Shown: piece by piece, positions 1-7,871 of the stretch
Layout of the letters: each line of letters opens with the position of its first letter
Numbering within the stretch: the stretch's first letter is position 1
Assembly (NCBI GenBank): GCA_902596545.1
Contig: CACJUH010000005.1
Location: 1 to 64,000, forward strand
From: an uncultured Candidatus Actinomarina sp.
GTDB lineage: Bacteria > Actinomycetota > Acidimicrobiia > Actinomarinales > Actinomarinaceae
Direction: 5' to 3'
DNA: 64,000 nt
Made by a program: the position numbers and the translations under genes
The notes under the pieces: generated by a model
Told to the model about the DNA's origin: nothing
Database searches by the model: none
Seen by the model: only the letters and a program-made list of their open reading frames with translations

Positions 1-279
1 TGTCCAGCCTACAAATATTATTACAAATAATCCTCCGCCAGCCAAAAATCTAAAAAAAGCAACAACTCCATATGCAAGAGTGCCTAACAAATAAAGAGGA
101 GTAAGAAATATTAAACCAACTATTTTTAATTTACTTTTCTTTTTAAAACTTGGTTGTGTTTCAAGGCAGATTTCACACTCAAAGATTTCAACTGAGTGTT
201 CACAAATTGGAACTACGCAAGGAGAAAGTCCCGGACCACCAAAAGGCTCATCAATAGGCCAGTCGTTAGACACCTGCAT
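1..279 (-). CDS. Partial membrane protein with Cys-rich N-terminus (3' end outside window)
   Basis: The reading frame is open from an ATG at 279 to the window edge (93 codons). A strong Shine-Dalgarno sequence (GGAGGAGG) lies about 6 bases upstream of the ATG. The N-terminal half has paired cysteines (CVVPIC, CEIC) suggesting a small zinc-binding cluster. A basic stretch (KKKSKLK) and a hydrophobic segment from about residue 52 look like one or two membrane helices. It abuts the stop of the next gene upstream, so it is probably the distal member of a leftward operon of zinc-ribbon and membrane proteins. Function is not recognised and the C-terminus is not visible. Confidence 0.6.
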   Translation of the reverse strand, partial: MQVSNDWPIDEPFGGPGLSPCVVPICEHSVEIFECEICLETQPSFKKKSKLKIVGLIFLTPLYLLGTLAYGVVAFFRFLAGGGLFVIIFVGWT

Positions 280-489
280 TTATTCCTCCTCCAACATAGC
301 TAAATCTTCCATCTCATCAGCACAGCTAACACAAAAAGCAAAAGTAGGATTATCTGAGAATATATGATTATTACAAGTCAAACATCTTGTATTTTGAGTA
401 GATTCAATTTGTTCCCTAAATGCTGTAGTCAAGATATGAATAGTCATATAGTGATTTACCATATGCTCTTCGAAACTTCGCTCTTCCAT
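280..489 (-). CDS. Small zinc-ribbon protein, 69 aa
   Basis: A short protein with two CxxC knuckles (CLTC near residue 36, CVSC near residue 53) spaced as in a zinc ribbon, and an acidic tail. It lies 1 base from the downstream gene and 3 bases from the upstream one, which suggests co-transcription. No enzymatic motif is visible. It could bind nucleic acid or a protein partner. Family unknown. Confidence 0.6.
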   Translation of the reverse strand: MEERSFEEHMVNHYMTIHILTTAFREQIESTQNTRCLTCNNHIFSDNPTFAFCVSCADEMEDLAMLEEE

Positions 490-492
490 AGC

Positions 493-1143
493 TTATTTGT
501 TTAGATCTCTGCCATAAAAAATTACTTCTTGTATGGCGCATCTGGACTCTTGATTATCAATATTTTGTGGATAATTTTTAACAATTTTTAGGGTTAAATC
601 GTAAAGTATTTCTGAATTTATATCTATCCACTGTGAAGTGTTGTCGTGCTCTAATTCTTTACTTACAAAATATTTTGACTCATTGTCACTAGTTATACCT
701 AAGGTTGCGACAATGATGCTCTCTTCAAATACAGTTGTTGATTCTGGATTCTGAAAAACCATAAATTCAAGAAAGATTGGCTCTTTGAAAGTAAATGTAA
801 TTGTTTCGTCTTGGCATATATTGCTGCTACTTCGCCAAACAGTATCAAGGTTATCAAATAAATTTGAACAAGAATATTCTCCAGATAGAGACGAAGTCGA
901 ATCGCATCCTGATGGGTATTTCTTTTCTAATGCGATGAAATCTTCAGATGGTTTCTCCTCATTTTCATTTGTTTCATCTTTGATGTCTCTCATAAATTTT
1001 GTGCCGTTGACATCGACTACTTCTTTTCCATATGGTGGATATTGGTTTGGTCTAGTTTCATAAAGTGCAATAAAGTCCTCACTAATGTAGCCCATGAAAA
1101 AAATAAAACTTGCGAGAACAATATACAGTAAATTCTTTATCAT
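493..1143 (-). CDS. Membrane-anchored protein with discoidin/F5-8C-like (glycan-binding type) domain
   Basis: 216 aa. An N-terminal hydrophobic helix (residues 3-19) acts as signal anchor. The rest is extracytoplasmic, with four cysteines. From about residue 78 the pattern 'CSNLFDNLDTVWRSS' followed by beta-rich sequence and the terminal 'IQEVIFYGRDL' matches the NADase-type / F5-8C-like glycan-binding fold that actinobacteria attach to zinc-ribbon membrane proteins (recalled family pattern, not searched). The ATG at 1143 lies just after the metalloprotease stop, so the two are probably co-expressed and may act together at the cell surface. Confidence 0.6.
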   Translation of the reverse strand: MIKNLLYIVLASFIFFMGYISEDFIALYETRPNQYPPYGKEVVDVNGTKFMRDIKDETNENEEKPSEDFIALEKKYPSGCDSTSSLSGEYSCSNLFDNLDTVWRSSSNICQDETITFTFKEPIFLEFMVFQNPESTTVFEESIIVATLGITSDNESKYFVSKELEHDNTSQWIDINSEILYDLTLKIVKNYPQNIDNQESRCAIQEVIFYGRDLNK

Positions 1144-1144
1144 C

Positions 1145-2629
1145 CTACTTATTACCTCCTTGTAGTATTTGATCCACAGTTATATCCCCTTTCTGGAAAC
1201 GTATTAGGTCTTCCCAACCTGATTGTTTAGCACCACACATGGCACCTTTATCGTTTCTATATTCCTTGTATTGAACAGTGTCTATATCTAAATTTGTAGC
1301 CATATGTGATGATGAGAAAAAATAAGATATCTTTGGATCATATAAAATTCTCAGTTGCATCAAATCAAGAGGTGTAAAATACCCCATATAGTCTGCATGG
1401 TCTGCATAAGACATAACTGAATCTGTACAAAGATTGTGACCTAAACCTAAAGCGTGTCCAATTTCATGCACAAGAACATGTTTTCTGAAATCACTTGTAT
1501 ATCTAGAATCCACCCATATCCAGCCAAATTCGCTTTTTGAGTAACTATATTTTGCTGGATAATAAGATCCTGCTATTTTATCTTTGCAATCATTAACTAA
1601 ATCTGAAAATAAATTGTCACAATTTGAAAAGTGTATCGGTAGATTGACATAAGCTGGGTTGTCAGAATAGGAAATATCTAAATCAGGAGCAACAATATTT
1701 AGTGTACGCAATATTGTATTAACAGTTTCTAAATCTTCTACTAGTACATTTCCAAATAACCCAAGAACAACTTTGCCCTCTAAACGATCTCTATGGTGTA
1801 ATGGTCTCTCTATATAGTCTTCATCTTTTGACAGGGTGAAGTCTAACAGAGCCAATCCTGCTCCGTGAGGTTTCGGAAGTTGGTTGTGCACCTTCCTGAG
1901 GTTTTGGGATTGGAAAAACTCATTTAAATAAGTTTCTTCTCCAATACTTCTTACATCGTAATTAAGTTCAAAAGTTGGATTTATGATATTTTCTTTATAA
2001 AAAACTTCTAAATCATTTATATTCTCGTAGTTTAAATTTGTAAGCTCAAAAAATGTTTGTTCATGACATTTTTCTTCCTCATAGGAGGATACAGTTAGTT
2101 GTACCTTCCAGGTATTTACATTACGAGTATATTTGGTATCTAGTCCATTTAGTAAAAGCAGACTTATTTTATGTGATGAATCATTAAGATTAAGTCTTAC
2201 TTCGTTAATTGAATGCATATGAAAAGCATTTGAAAACGATTCATACACATAAGTGTTAGAGGGGATTGCTTTTATATATGCGGTTTTTACTCCCTCATTT
2301 TTTAGATTGTTCGGAAATGACACAACTATATTTTTTCTTTCAGGTCCAATTTCTGCTTCAACTGAATTCCAGAATTCATCATTGAAACAAATATCCTTTC
2401 GTGCAGAATGCCCCGGATTCTCTTTGATATTACTAGAATGCTCTTCTGAAGAATAATGATTAGAATCTATTGTAATTTCTTTCTCAGCATTTTCACTAAT
2501 AGCGGTTACAGTTCTGTTTTCGGAATTTCCAATAACTATATACTGATAGGTCGTGGTCAGCTGACTAACGGCGAATATTGACCAGTAAAATATCCAGGCC
2601 ATTGCGAAACCTAACAGTTTATCTGACAC
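1145..2629 (-). CDS. Membrane-anchored metzincin zinc metalloprotease
   Basis: 494 aa. An N-terminal hydrophobic segment (about residues 7-24) is a signal anchor or signal peptide. The catalytic signature HEIGHALGLGHN near residues 386-397 is the metzincin zinc motif HExxHxxGxxH. The Met-turn (SVMSYADHADYMG) follows about 10 residues later, as in matrixin-like (M10/M12) peptidases. The roughly 300-residue region before it is not recognised and may be a propeptide or substrate domain. The start codon overlaps the stop of the SGNH hydrolase gene by one base, so the genes are coupled. Likely substrates are surface proteins or peptides. Confidence 0.75.
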   Translation of the reverse strand: MSDKLLGFAMAWIFYWSIFAVSQLTTTYQYIVIGNSENRTVTAISENAEKEITIDSNHYSSEEHSSNIKENPGHSARKDICFNDEFWNSVEAEIGPERKNIVVSFPNNLKNEGVKTAYIKAIPSNTYVYESFSNAFHMHSINEVRLNLNDSSHKISLLLLNGLDTKYTRNVNTWKVQLTVSSYEEEKCHEQTFFELTNLNYENINDLEVFYKENIINPTFELNYDVRSIGEETYLNEFFQSQNLRKVHNQLPKPHGAGLALLDFTLSKDEDYIERPLHHRDRLEGKVVLGLFGNVLVEDLETVNTILRTLNIVAPDLDISYSDNPAYVNLPIHFSNCDNLFSDLVNDCKDKIAGSYYPAKYSYSKSEFGWIWVDSRYTSDFRKHVLVHEIGHALGLGHNLCTDSVMSYADHADYMGYFTPLDLMQLRILYDPKISYFFSSSHMATNLDIDTVQYKEYRNDKGAMCGAKQSGWEDLIRFQKGDITVDQILQGGNK

Positions 2630-3243
2630 TATTTATTCACCCACTCCAAAATTTCTTTTGATAATTTTTTACCTCCAATATGAGATGGCTCTATAGGGTT
2701 TGCATAATCGTCAGGAGTTGTAAAAATATTTCGCAATTCCAAGACATCAGCCTTGAATGAGGAGCCTGTATTAAATACAATGTCGTTAAACATCGAAACC
2801 ATTGCCTTTGAGGCAAATGCAACATCTGAGTAGAACGAATCTCCTACTAAATTGCCTTCGTATACTGTGCACAACAAAAGATTAGGGTTTTGCTGAGACA
2901 GATTTTTGACAATGGTTCGATATCTATTTTTAATTGGTGCCAGCAACACAACTGCTTGTTCTAATATCTCAATAGCAGTGAGTTCAATGTTGTTTTTTAG
3001 AAATCCTAAATGACCTAATAAATCATTGCCACCAATGGAAAGTACATTGTGTGTAGTAAGTTTGTTGTTTACTTTATCAAGCTGATGTTCTATAACGTCA
3101 CTTGTTGTATGTCCATCAACTGCTAATTGATTAAAAACATACCCAGACTGATCTTCAAGGTGTTCTTTAACACTGAACTCTCCTGGGTGAACGTAAATCT
3201 TATTGTCGATAATGCTGTCACCTAACAAACTCACATACGACAT
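2629..3243 (-). CDS. SGNH/GDSL-family hydrolase
   Basis: 204 aa, normal for the family. Block I is GDSIIDN with the nucleophile Ser near residue 9. A later GGND block (about residue 73) supplies the oxyanion Asn, and the C-terminal 'PIEPSHIGGKKL' carries the likely catalytic His. These are the S, G, N and H positions of SGNH esterases/lipases. No signal peptide is visible, so it is probably cytoplasmic. It sits between the metalloprotease gene and a 31-codon ORF. Substrate unknown. Confidence 0.75.
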   Translation of the reverse strand: MSYVSLLGDSIIDNKIYVHPGEFSVKEHLEDQSGYVFNQLAVDGHTTSDVIEHQLDKVNNKLTTHNVLSIGGNDLLGHLGFLKNNIELTAIEILEQAVVLLAPIKNRYRTIVKNLSQQNPNLLLCTVYEGNLVGDSFYSDVAFASKAMVSMFNDIVFNTGSSFKADVLELRNIFTTPDDYANPIEPSHIGGKKLSKEILEWVNK

Positions 3244-3245
3244 AT

Positions 3246-3341
3246 TTATACTTTTTCCTTTTCTTTTTCTGGAATTGGGGCAGTTTCAGGTTCTGGAACT
3301 GGAACGGCCTCAATTATTCTTAACGGTTTTCCTATTTCCAT
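3246..3341 (-). CDS. Possible 31-aa Pro/Glu-rich small protein
   Basis: A small ORF from an ATG at 3341 to TAA at 3246-3248. Its start follows a purine-rich Shine-Dalgarno (AGAAAGGA) by about 7 bases. The product is basic at the N-terminus (MEIGKPLRII), then Pro/Glu-rich, then Lys/Glu-rich. It fills the gap between two same-strand genes exactly, which supports translation. No known family. Confidence 0.45.
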   Translation of the reverse strand: MEIGKPLRIIEAVPVPEPETAPIPEKEKEKV

Positions 3342-3344
3342 TTC

Positions 3345-4712
3345 TTATCCTTTCTCTTGTAGTCTTTGGTAATCTGTTTTTTTATGATTTAAAAGTGGAA
3401 ACCATTTTTGAGGGTCTAAACTCTCTTTGCTTTGATAGTTGTCTAAAAACAATTTATATCGAAAACCGAAAATCTCCGAAAAGTCTGAATTGATAATTTC
3501 TTTATAATTATTTTTGTTATTAATAAGATTTAAGTACAAAATTCCGAAGGCAAGTATTTTTTCTTGGTATCTTTGAAAATTATCAAGAGCTCCCCCTTGA
3601 TGGTATCTTTTTTGTCTTAATATTCTTGAAAAATTTATATCAGTTTTTGGTAATGTTCTAAAAGTTTTTCCTATTCCATACTTATGCATTTGAACAGGAT
3701 CCAAATCTTTAATGTATTCTTTTTCAAAATGAGTTATTTCCTCTAGGTCGGAGAAAGGTTGTTTCTTAAGAATTTTATTTGATATCAAAACAGTATCTGC
3801 AATGCCTCTCAATCTTTGATTGATGTATAAATCGTGTTCAAAAGATAAGTAACCACTATCGTTTACAGTTCTTCTTGAGTATTCGGCTCTTGACATAATT
3901 TCAGAATCTATTGGATTATTTTTATTAACTTTTACTAATAATTCAAAATCGCACCCTAAATTATTTGCGATTCCTTTAAGATATTTGTTCAAGAAATCAA
4001 TCCATACAATTGTTGAGTTTATCGCTTCTGCAGGATCTTTATTAATGTAACTACCAAGTTCTTCAGACAATACGTTGAGGTCAAAAAAATTCACTAATAA
4101 ATAAAATTTTCTTGGTTGTATTTTTTCTGATCTATAACCCTTTTCGCATTCAATAACTTTTCCTGTAAGTGATACTTCGCTTAATATCTTAAAATTGTCA
4201 ATTTCAAGAGTCTTCAATAATGGGCTATGGAAAAACAAGTTTGCAAAACTTATCTGTTGTTTTTTGGATAATTTATTTTGTAACGTATAAATGACATTTG
4301 TGCTGAATCGTGAAACTATTTCTTTTGTACTGTCGTGAGAAAAGTGACTGCCAATGACTCCAAAATTTTTCACAGAGTAATATCCGCAACTACAATAAGG
4401 GTCAGGTGCTATATGATTGTTGTAAACACAAATTGCAGGAGGTTGCCAAGGTTGACTGGCACTATGTAAGTCACCAGCAATGACGCCGGGAGGTGGAGAT
4501 GAGTTGAAATCATTCCAAGATTGAATTCTTCCATTACCTCGTGCAATAAAGCCGGACTCAACACTGAAATTCCATGTTCTATAGGCTTTAATTTCTTCAG
4601 GAACAAATAATGGCTCTATAAGTGCAGGGTTACATGTAGTACATATAATTCCGTGATGATGTCTTTTCCGCGAGTTTTGATCGCTACAATTACAGAGATT
4701 AACATTATCCAT
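3345..4712 (-). CDS. Protein of unknown function with N-terminal Cys-rich domain, 455 aa
   Basis: Start chosen at 4712 because the ATG overlaps the upstream stop (TAATG) and has GGGAGA about 11 bases upstream; an in-frame ATG 42 bases earlier would add 14 residues. The N-terminus has a CNC...CTTC cluster. It is followed by an 'AYRTWNF ... W ... C ... APDPYCSCGYYS' region. This Tyr/Trp plus CxCG pattern resembles the N-terminal domain of small actinobacterial plasmid or phage proteins (recalled pattern, not searched). The C-terminal 300 residues are not recognised. Coupled to the 77-aa zinc-ribbon gene. Confidence 0.5.
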   Translation of the reverse strand: MDNVNLCNCSDQNSRKRHHHGIICTTCNPALIEPLFVPEEIKAYRTWNFSVESGFIARGNGRIQSWNDFNSSPPPGVIAGDLHSASQPWQPPAICVYNNHIAPDPYCSCGYYSVKNFGVIGSHFSHDSTKEIVSRFSTNVIYTLQNKLSKKQQISFANLFFHSPLLKTLEIDNFKILSEVSLTGKVIECEKGYRSEKIQPRKFYLLVNFFDLNVLSEELGSYINKDPAEAINSTIVWIDFLNKYLKGIANNLGCDFELLVKVNKNNPIDSEIMSRAEYSRRTVNDSGYLSFEHDLYINQRLRGIADTVLISNKILKKQPFSDLEEITHFEKEYIKDLDPVQMHKYGIGKTFRTLPKTDINFSRILRQKRYHQGGALDNFQRYQEKILAFGILYLNLINNKNNYKEIINSDFSEIFGFRYKLFLDNYQSKESLDPQKWFPLLNHKKTDYQRLQEKG

Positions 4713-4945
4713 TAATAATTTCTCCCTACATGACCTATATGGAATAATCCACAAAATCTGCAGTGATACTCACTAATTAATGTATCCGTTCGCTTTGTTG
4801 CACGATATGCTTTAGTTTTAGCAATCTCTTTTGTGTGATACTTCATTTTTCTTCTACAACTCCAACACTGATAACAAAGACAGGTAGATCCATTTACCAT
4901 AGACCAACACAGCGCTGGTCTATTGGAAGTACGCGTTTTCATCAC
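4712..4945 (-). CDS. Small Cys/His-rich zinc-binding protein, 77 aa
   Basis: Basic protein with C..C pairs in the N-terminal half (CLCYQCWSC) and a C-terminal 'YHCRFCGLFHIGH' knuckle, a common layout in small phage or mobile-element zinc proteins of actinobacteria. It is first in the leftward operon and divergent from the NrtR-like gene, separated by 119 bp of repeat-bearing DNA. A nucleic-acid-binding role is possible but unproven. Confidence 0.5.
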   Translation of the reverse strand: MMKTRTSNRPALCWSMVNGSTCLCYQCWSCRRKMKYHTKEIAKTKAYRATKRTDTLISEYHCRFCGLFHIGHVGRNY

Positions 4946-4957
4946 TGCAGCCCTTCT

Positions 4958-5041
4958 TTTTAGTGATTTTGACTAATATTGTATATGTTTTTGGTGATTA
5001 TGACAAATAAAAATATCTTTTTTTTGTATTTTCCACTAATA
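4958..5041. promoter_or_regulatory. Three phased 21-bp direct repeats (candidate operator)
   Basis: Imperfect copies start at 4958, 4989 and 5021 (spacing 31 and 32 bp, about three helical turns). Copy 1 is TTTTAGTGATTTTGACTAAT plus A. Copy 2 matches it at 17 of 21 positions and copy 3 at 16 of 21. Copy 3 overlaps the expected -35 region of the promoter at 5053-5058. The arrangement in a divergent intergenic region suggests cooperative binding by a regulator, most simply the NrtR-like product of the adjacent gene. Confidence 0.55.
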
Positions 5042-5052
5042 ATAAGATTCTT

Positions 5053-5058
5053 TATAAT
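5053..5058 (+). promoter_or_regulatory. Consensus -10 box, probable leaderless promoter
   Basis: A perfect TATAAT ends 6 bases before the ATG at 5065, so transcription would begin at or next to the start codon. No Shine-Dalgarno is present. Leaderless mRNAs are common in Actinobacteria, and similar spacing is seen before other genes here (for example 54316). Confidence 0.6.
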
Positions 5059-5064
5059 TGTGTT

Positions 5065-5892
5065 ATGGGTGTGAGCGAGAGATTTCCAGTTTCTCTAAAT
5101 GCAGTGAACATTGTCTGTTTTAAGATTGACTGGGAGGAAAGAGCGTTAAATGTTCTTCTATTAAAGAGGAGTATTTCTCCACAAAAGAATAAATGGTCAC
5201 TTCCTGGTGGTTTTGTCCAAGGACATGAAACCTTAGAAGAGGCTGCAAGAAGAATCTTTGTTGATGAGACCGGTATCTCCCCTGCGTATTTAAGTCAGTT
5301 TAGGTCCTATAGCAATATCAAAAGAGATAACCGTGTTATCAATCAACGGTCTGGTCAGAAAGCTCGAGTAGTTACTACTGCGTTTACTGCTATTTACACA
5401 AGTGATGAAGAATTGCAGTTAGATAATGAGAGTCAGGATATTAGATGGTTTAAGATTCCAAGGCGGTATTTGAGTAGATATATACCAGAAGATTTCGCTT
5501 TTGATCATTATGAAATTTTAGTAGATACTTCAAACAGATTGAGGGCAACGCTTGAATATAGTGGTTTAGCAACCCGTTTTTTACCTGAGTTTTTTACATT
5601 AGGACAAATTCAAGATATATACGAAATACTGTGGGAAGTTGAATTAGATCCTGCAAACTTCAGAGAGAAGTTAACAAACGTTGATGGATGGATTAGGGAA
5701 GTAAAAAAAGTGCCTGAAAATGTAAAATCAAGAAGAGGTAAGCCACCAACGTGGTACAAGGAAGAAAGTCTTACAAATTTTGAGAGAATGATTTCTAACC
5801 CAGAGGGTGAAAAAATAAGAGAAAAAGAAGTTGAGTATCAAAGAAATATTGAGTCTTCAACTGAAGAGATTAAAATTCTCAAAAAAAAATAG
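5065..5892 (+). CDS. NrtR-like NUDIX/winged-helix transcriptional regulator
   Basis: 275 aa. Residues about 10-150 form a NUDIX domain. Residues about 165-230 ('RFLPEFFTLGQIQDIYEILWEVELDPANFREKL') are the winged-helix domain of the NrtR/COG4111 regulators of NAD metabolism. The NUDIX box is degenerate: in GX5EX7REUXEEXGU the catalytic REUXEE reads RIFVDE, so hydrolysis is doubtful and ligand sensing (ADP-ribose or a related nucleotide) is more likely. A Lys-rich C-terminal tail is unusual. The gene is followed 5 bp later by a helicase gene and opens the defence island, so it may control that locus rather than NAD synthesis. Confidence 0.75.
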   Translation: MGVSERFPVSLNAVNIVCFKIDWEERALNVLLLKRSISPQKNKWSLPGGFVQGHETLEEAARRIFVDETGISPAYLSQFRSYSNIKRDNRVINQRSGQKARVVTTAFTAIYTSDEELQLDNESQDIRWFKIPRRYLSRYIPEDFAFDHYEILVDTSNRLRATLEYSGLATRFLPEFFTLGQIQDIYEILWEVELDPANFREKLTNVDGWIREVKKVPENVKSRRGKPPTWYKEESLTNFERMISNPEGEKIREKEVEYQRNIESSTEEIKILKKK

Positions 5893-5897
5893 TCAAT

Positions 5898-7871
5898 ATG
5901 TACAGCATTTATCTAGCAAATAAAGAGGAAGCTGAATTAAAAAACCTAATTGATGATTTTATTTCTACAACGGCCAAAGAATTTAGATTTTTAATAATTG
6001 AAGGTCCTGCTGGATCAGGTAAAACTGAGACTGTCAGATACCTTAAAAACAATAGCAAAGAAAAGAAAATTGCTTACAGTGCACCTACTCGTCAGGCAGC
6101 TTCAAACTTGAGATTAAGAAAAATAAATTATGCTAGAACTACACAAAAATATATTTCAGACTTCAAATCAGGGAATTTAAACCCATCTGAGTTCAACATT
6201 TTTGTTGTAGATGAAGCTTCGTTATTAACAAAACAACTCATCAATGAATTATTTGATGCTACAAAACTAAACCTGAATTTAAAATTTCTTTTCTTGGGAG
6301 ATTCTGGTCAAAATCTTCCATGGGATTCTAGATCTGGTATACAACAAAAATTTTATGGACTAGAAATTAAGGAAATAATAGAAATATATAAAAATTTTTG
6401 GCTTAAATTTAATAACCGCAGTATTGGAAATGATGAATTTAGGAAAATAAATCTAAGATCTAATTGGAGACTATTAAATAAATCATCCTCAACATCTAAG
6501 GAATATGTAGAGTTATTAACAAATTTACGACAAGGAAGTTTTGAAGGCGATTTTGATGACTTGCTTGAAGTGAATGAGATTAACGAATTTAGAGAAAAAG
6601 ACTATATATCTCATCTAATTAATACCAATCATGAAGGGCTACCAAATTCACTTCATAAAATTATAACTAGAAGTAAATTGGCTGATGACACAAAAATTCA
6701 ACGATGCATTGAAGAAATTCAAGATTCTGTATTTTGGAAAGATAACAAAAAACTTTCATTTGAAGATGTTTTCAGTGAAGATGAGCTTCGTAAAACAGTA
6801 ATCAAAAGGTTTGATTTAAAACACAGTAGGCCACAAATGGGAGAAATTTATAATCAATTCTTTAGTACAAAAAAAAATAATGTTACAAATGTAATTAGCT
6901 TGTTTAGATCAAATAGAAGTGTTCATCAAGCTAACTTAGAGATCAGACAACATTTGAAACATTTTGAAGACATGAGACCAAAATTAAAAAGTCTTATGGA
7001 TAATGAACTTATAAGTTCATCTTTAAAAGACTCCATTCCAGTAAAAGGAGATTTTTTATTTGTTGCGGGTGATGACGAAGGCTTTAATGAAAGCTTAAAT
7101 TTAAAAGATAAAACACAAGAATCTATCTATCCAGGCGATTTGGTTCTAGCAAGTAGTAATTTAAGAAGATCTGAAAAGGCAAAATACATAATGGATGAAC
7201 TTTTTCAAGATGAAAACTATTTTTTTGAAATCGAAATAGAACCACTAATTTATCTTCCTGAGAATTTTCGCCAAAAAGCTGTTCAATATATCTATAAACA
7301 AAAAAGGCTTGTTCTTGTATGGATTGGAGGAATGGTCATAGAAGACAGAAAAGAAGCTTACAAACTTTTCAGAGAGCAGGTAAAGAAAATAGAGGAATAT
7401 ATTTCAATTGAAAAATCAGATTTACAAAAAGAAGATAGTAAAGTTCTCCAGCAGGTATTAAAGGATTTAGATCTAACTCTTGATGATTACAACAATATGA
7501 CCGGAGGATATTCAGACAAAATTAAAACTGGAACTCCAAAGTACCCGTGGGAGTCAAGATCGGAAAGAAAATTTGCACGACCAAAATCAATTAATGGGCA
7601 AACTATTCAAAGCATAAATAAACAGGTTGAAAAAATTAAATCTAAAAACAAAGAAAATAAATATGATGCACTGAAGGAGCTGGAGTTAATATCAAATAAT
7701 TCAATTCTCATTTACTATGCTTATGCATTGACCCATAGAACTGCTCAGGGAGGAGAGTGGAAAAATGTTATTATTGAGTCAGCTGATATATGGAAACAAG
7801 ATCAAAATAGATTTCTTTATACAGCTTTGACAAGATCTTTGAATAAAATCTACTTGTCTTACATTAAATAA
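5898..7871 (+). CDS. RecD/Dda-like superfamily 1 helicase
   Basis: 657 aa. Walker A GPAGSGKT at residues 36-43, Walker B 'VVDEAS' near 105, a 'LGDSGQNLPW' motif, then an 'LRSNWR' motif IV-like block. The C-terminal UvrD_C_2-type motif 'ALTHRTAQGGEW' is followed by 'YTALTRSLNKIYL'. Between them lies a roughly 350-residue charged insertion not recognised. The architecture fits ATP-dependent 5'-3' SF1B helicases (RecD2/Dda type). It is 5 bp behind the NrtR-like gene, so the two form an operon, and its 3' end overlaps convergently with drmB by 8 bp. Probably part of the defence locus. Confidence 0.65.
   Translation: MYSIYLANKEEAELKNLIDDFISTTAKEFRFLIIEGPAGSGKTETVRYLKNNSKEKKIAYSAPTRQAASNLRLRKINYARTTQKYISDFKSGNLNPSEFNIFVVDEASLLTKQLINELFDATKLNLNLKFLFLGDSGQNLPWDSRSGIQQKFYGLEIKEIIEIYKNFWLKFNNRSIGNDEFRKINLRSNWRLLNKSSSTSKEYVELLTNLRQGSFEGDFDDLLEVNEINEFREKDYISHLINTNHEGLPNSLHKIITRSKLADDTKIQRCIEEIQDSVFWKDNKKLSFEDVFSEDELRKTVIKRFDLKHSRPQMGEIYNQFFSTKKNNVTNVISLFRSNRSVHQANLEIRQHLKHFEDMRPKLKSLMDNELISSSLKDSIPVKGDFLFVAGDDEGFNESLNLKDKTQESIYPGDLVLASSNLRRSEKAKYIMDELFQDENYFFEIEIEPLIYLPENFRQKAVQYIYKQKRLVLVWIGGMVIEDRKEAYKLFREQVKKIEEYISIEKSDLQKEDSKVLQQVLKDLDLTLDDYNNMTGGYSDKIKTGTPKYPWESRSERKFARPKSINGQTIQSINKQVEKIKSKNKENKYDALKELELISNNSILIYYAYALTHRTAQGGEWKNVIIESADIWKQDQNRFLYTALTRSLNKIYLSYIK

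Noticed and set aside
3203-3493. 96-codon plus-strand ORF
   Set aside because: It overlaps three minus-strand genes with better start signals and motifs.
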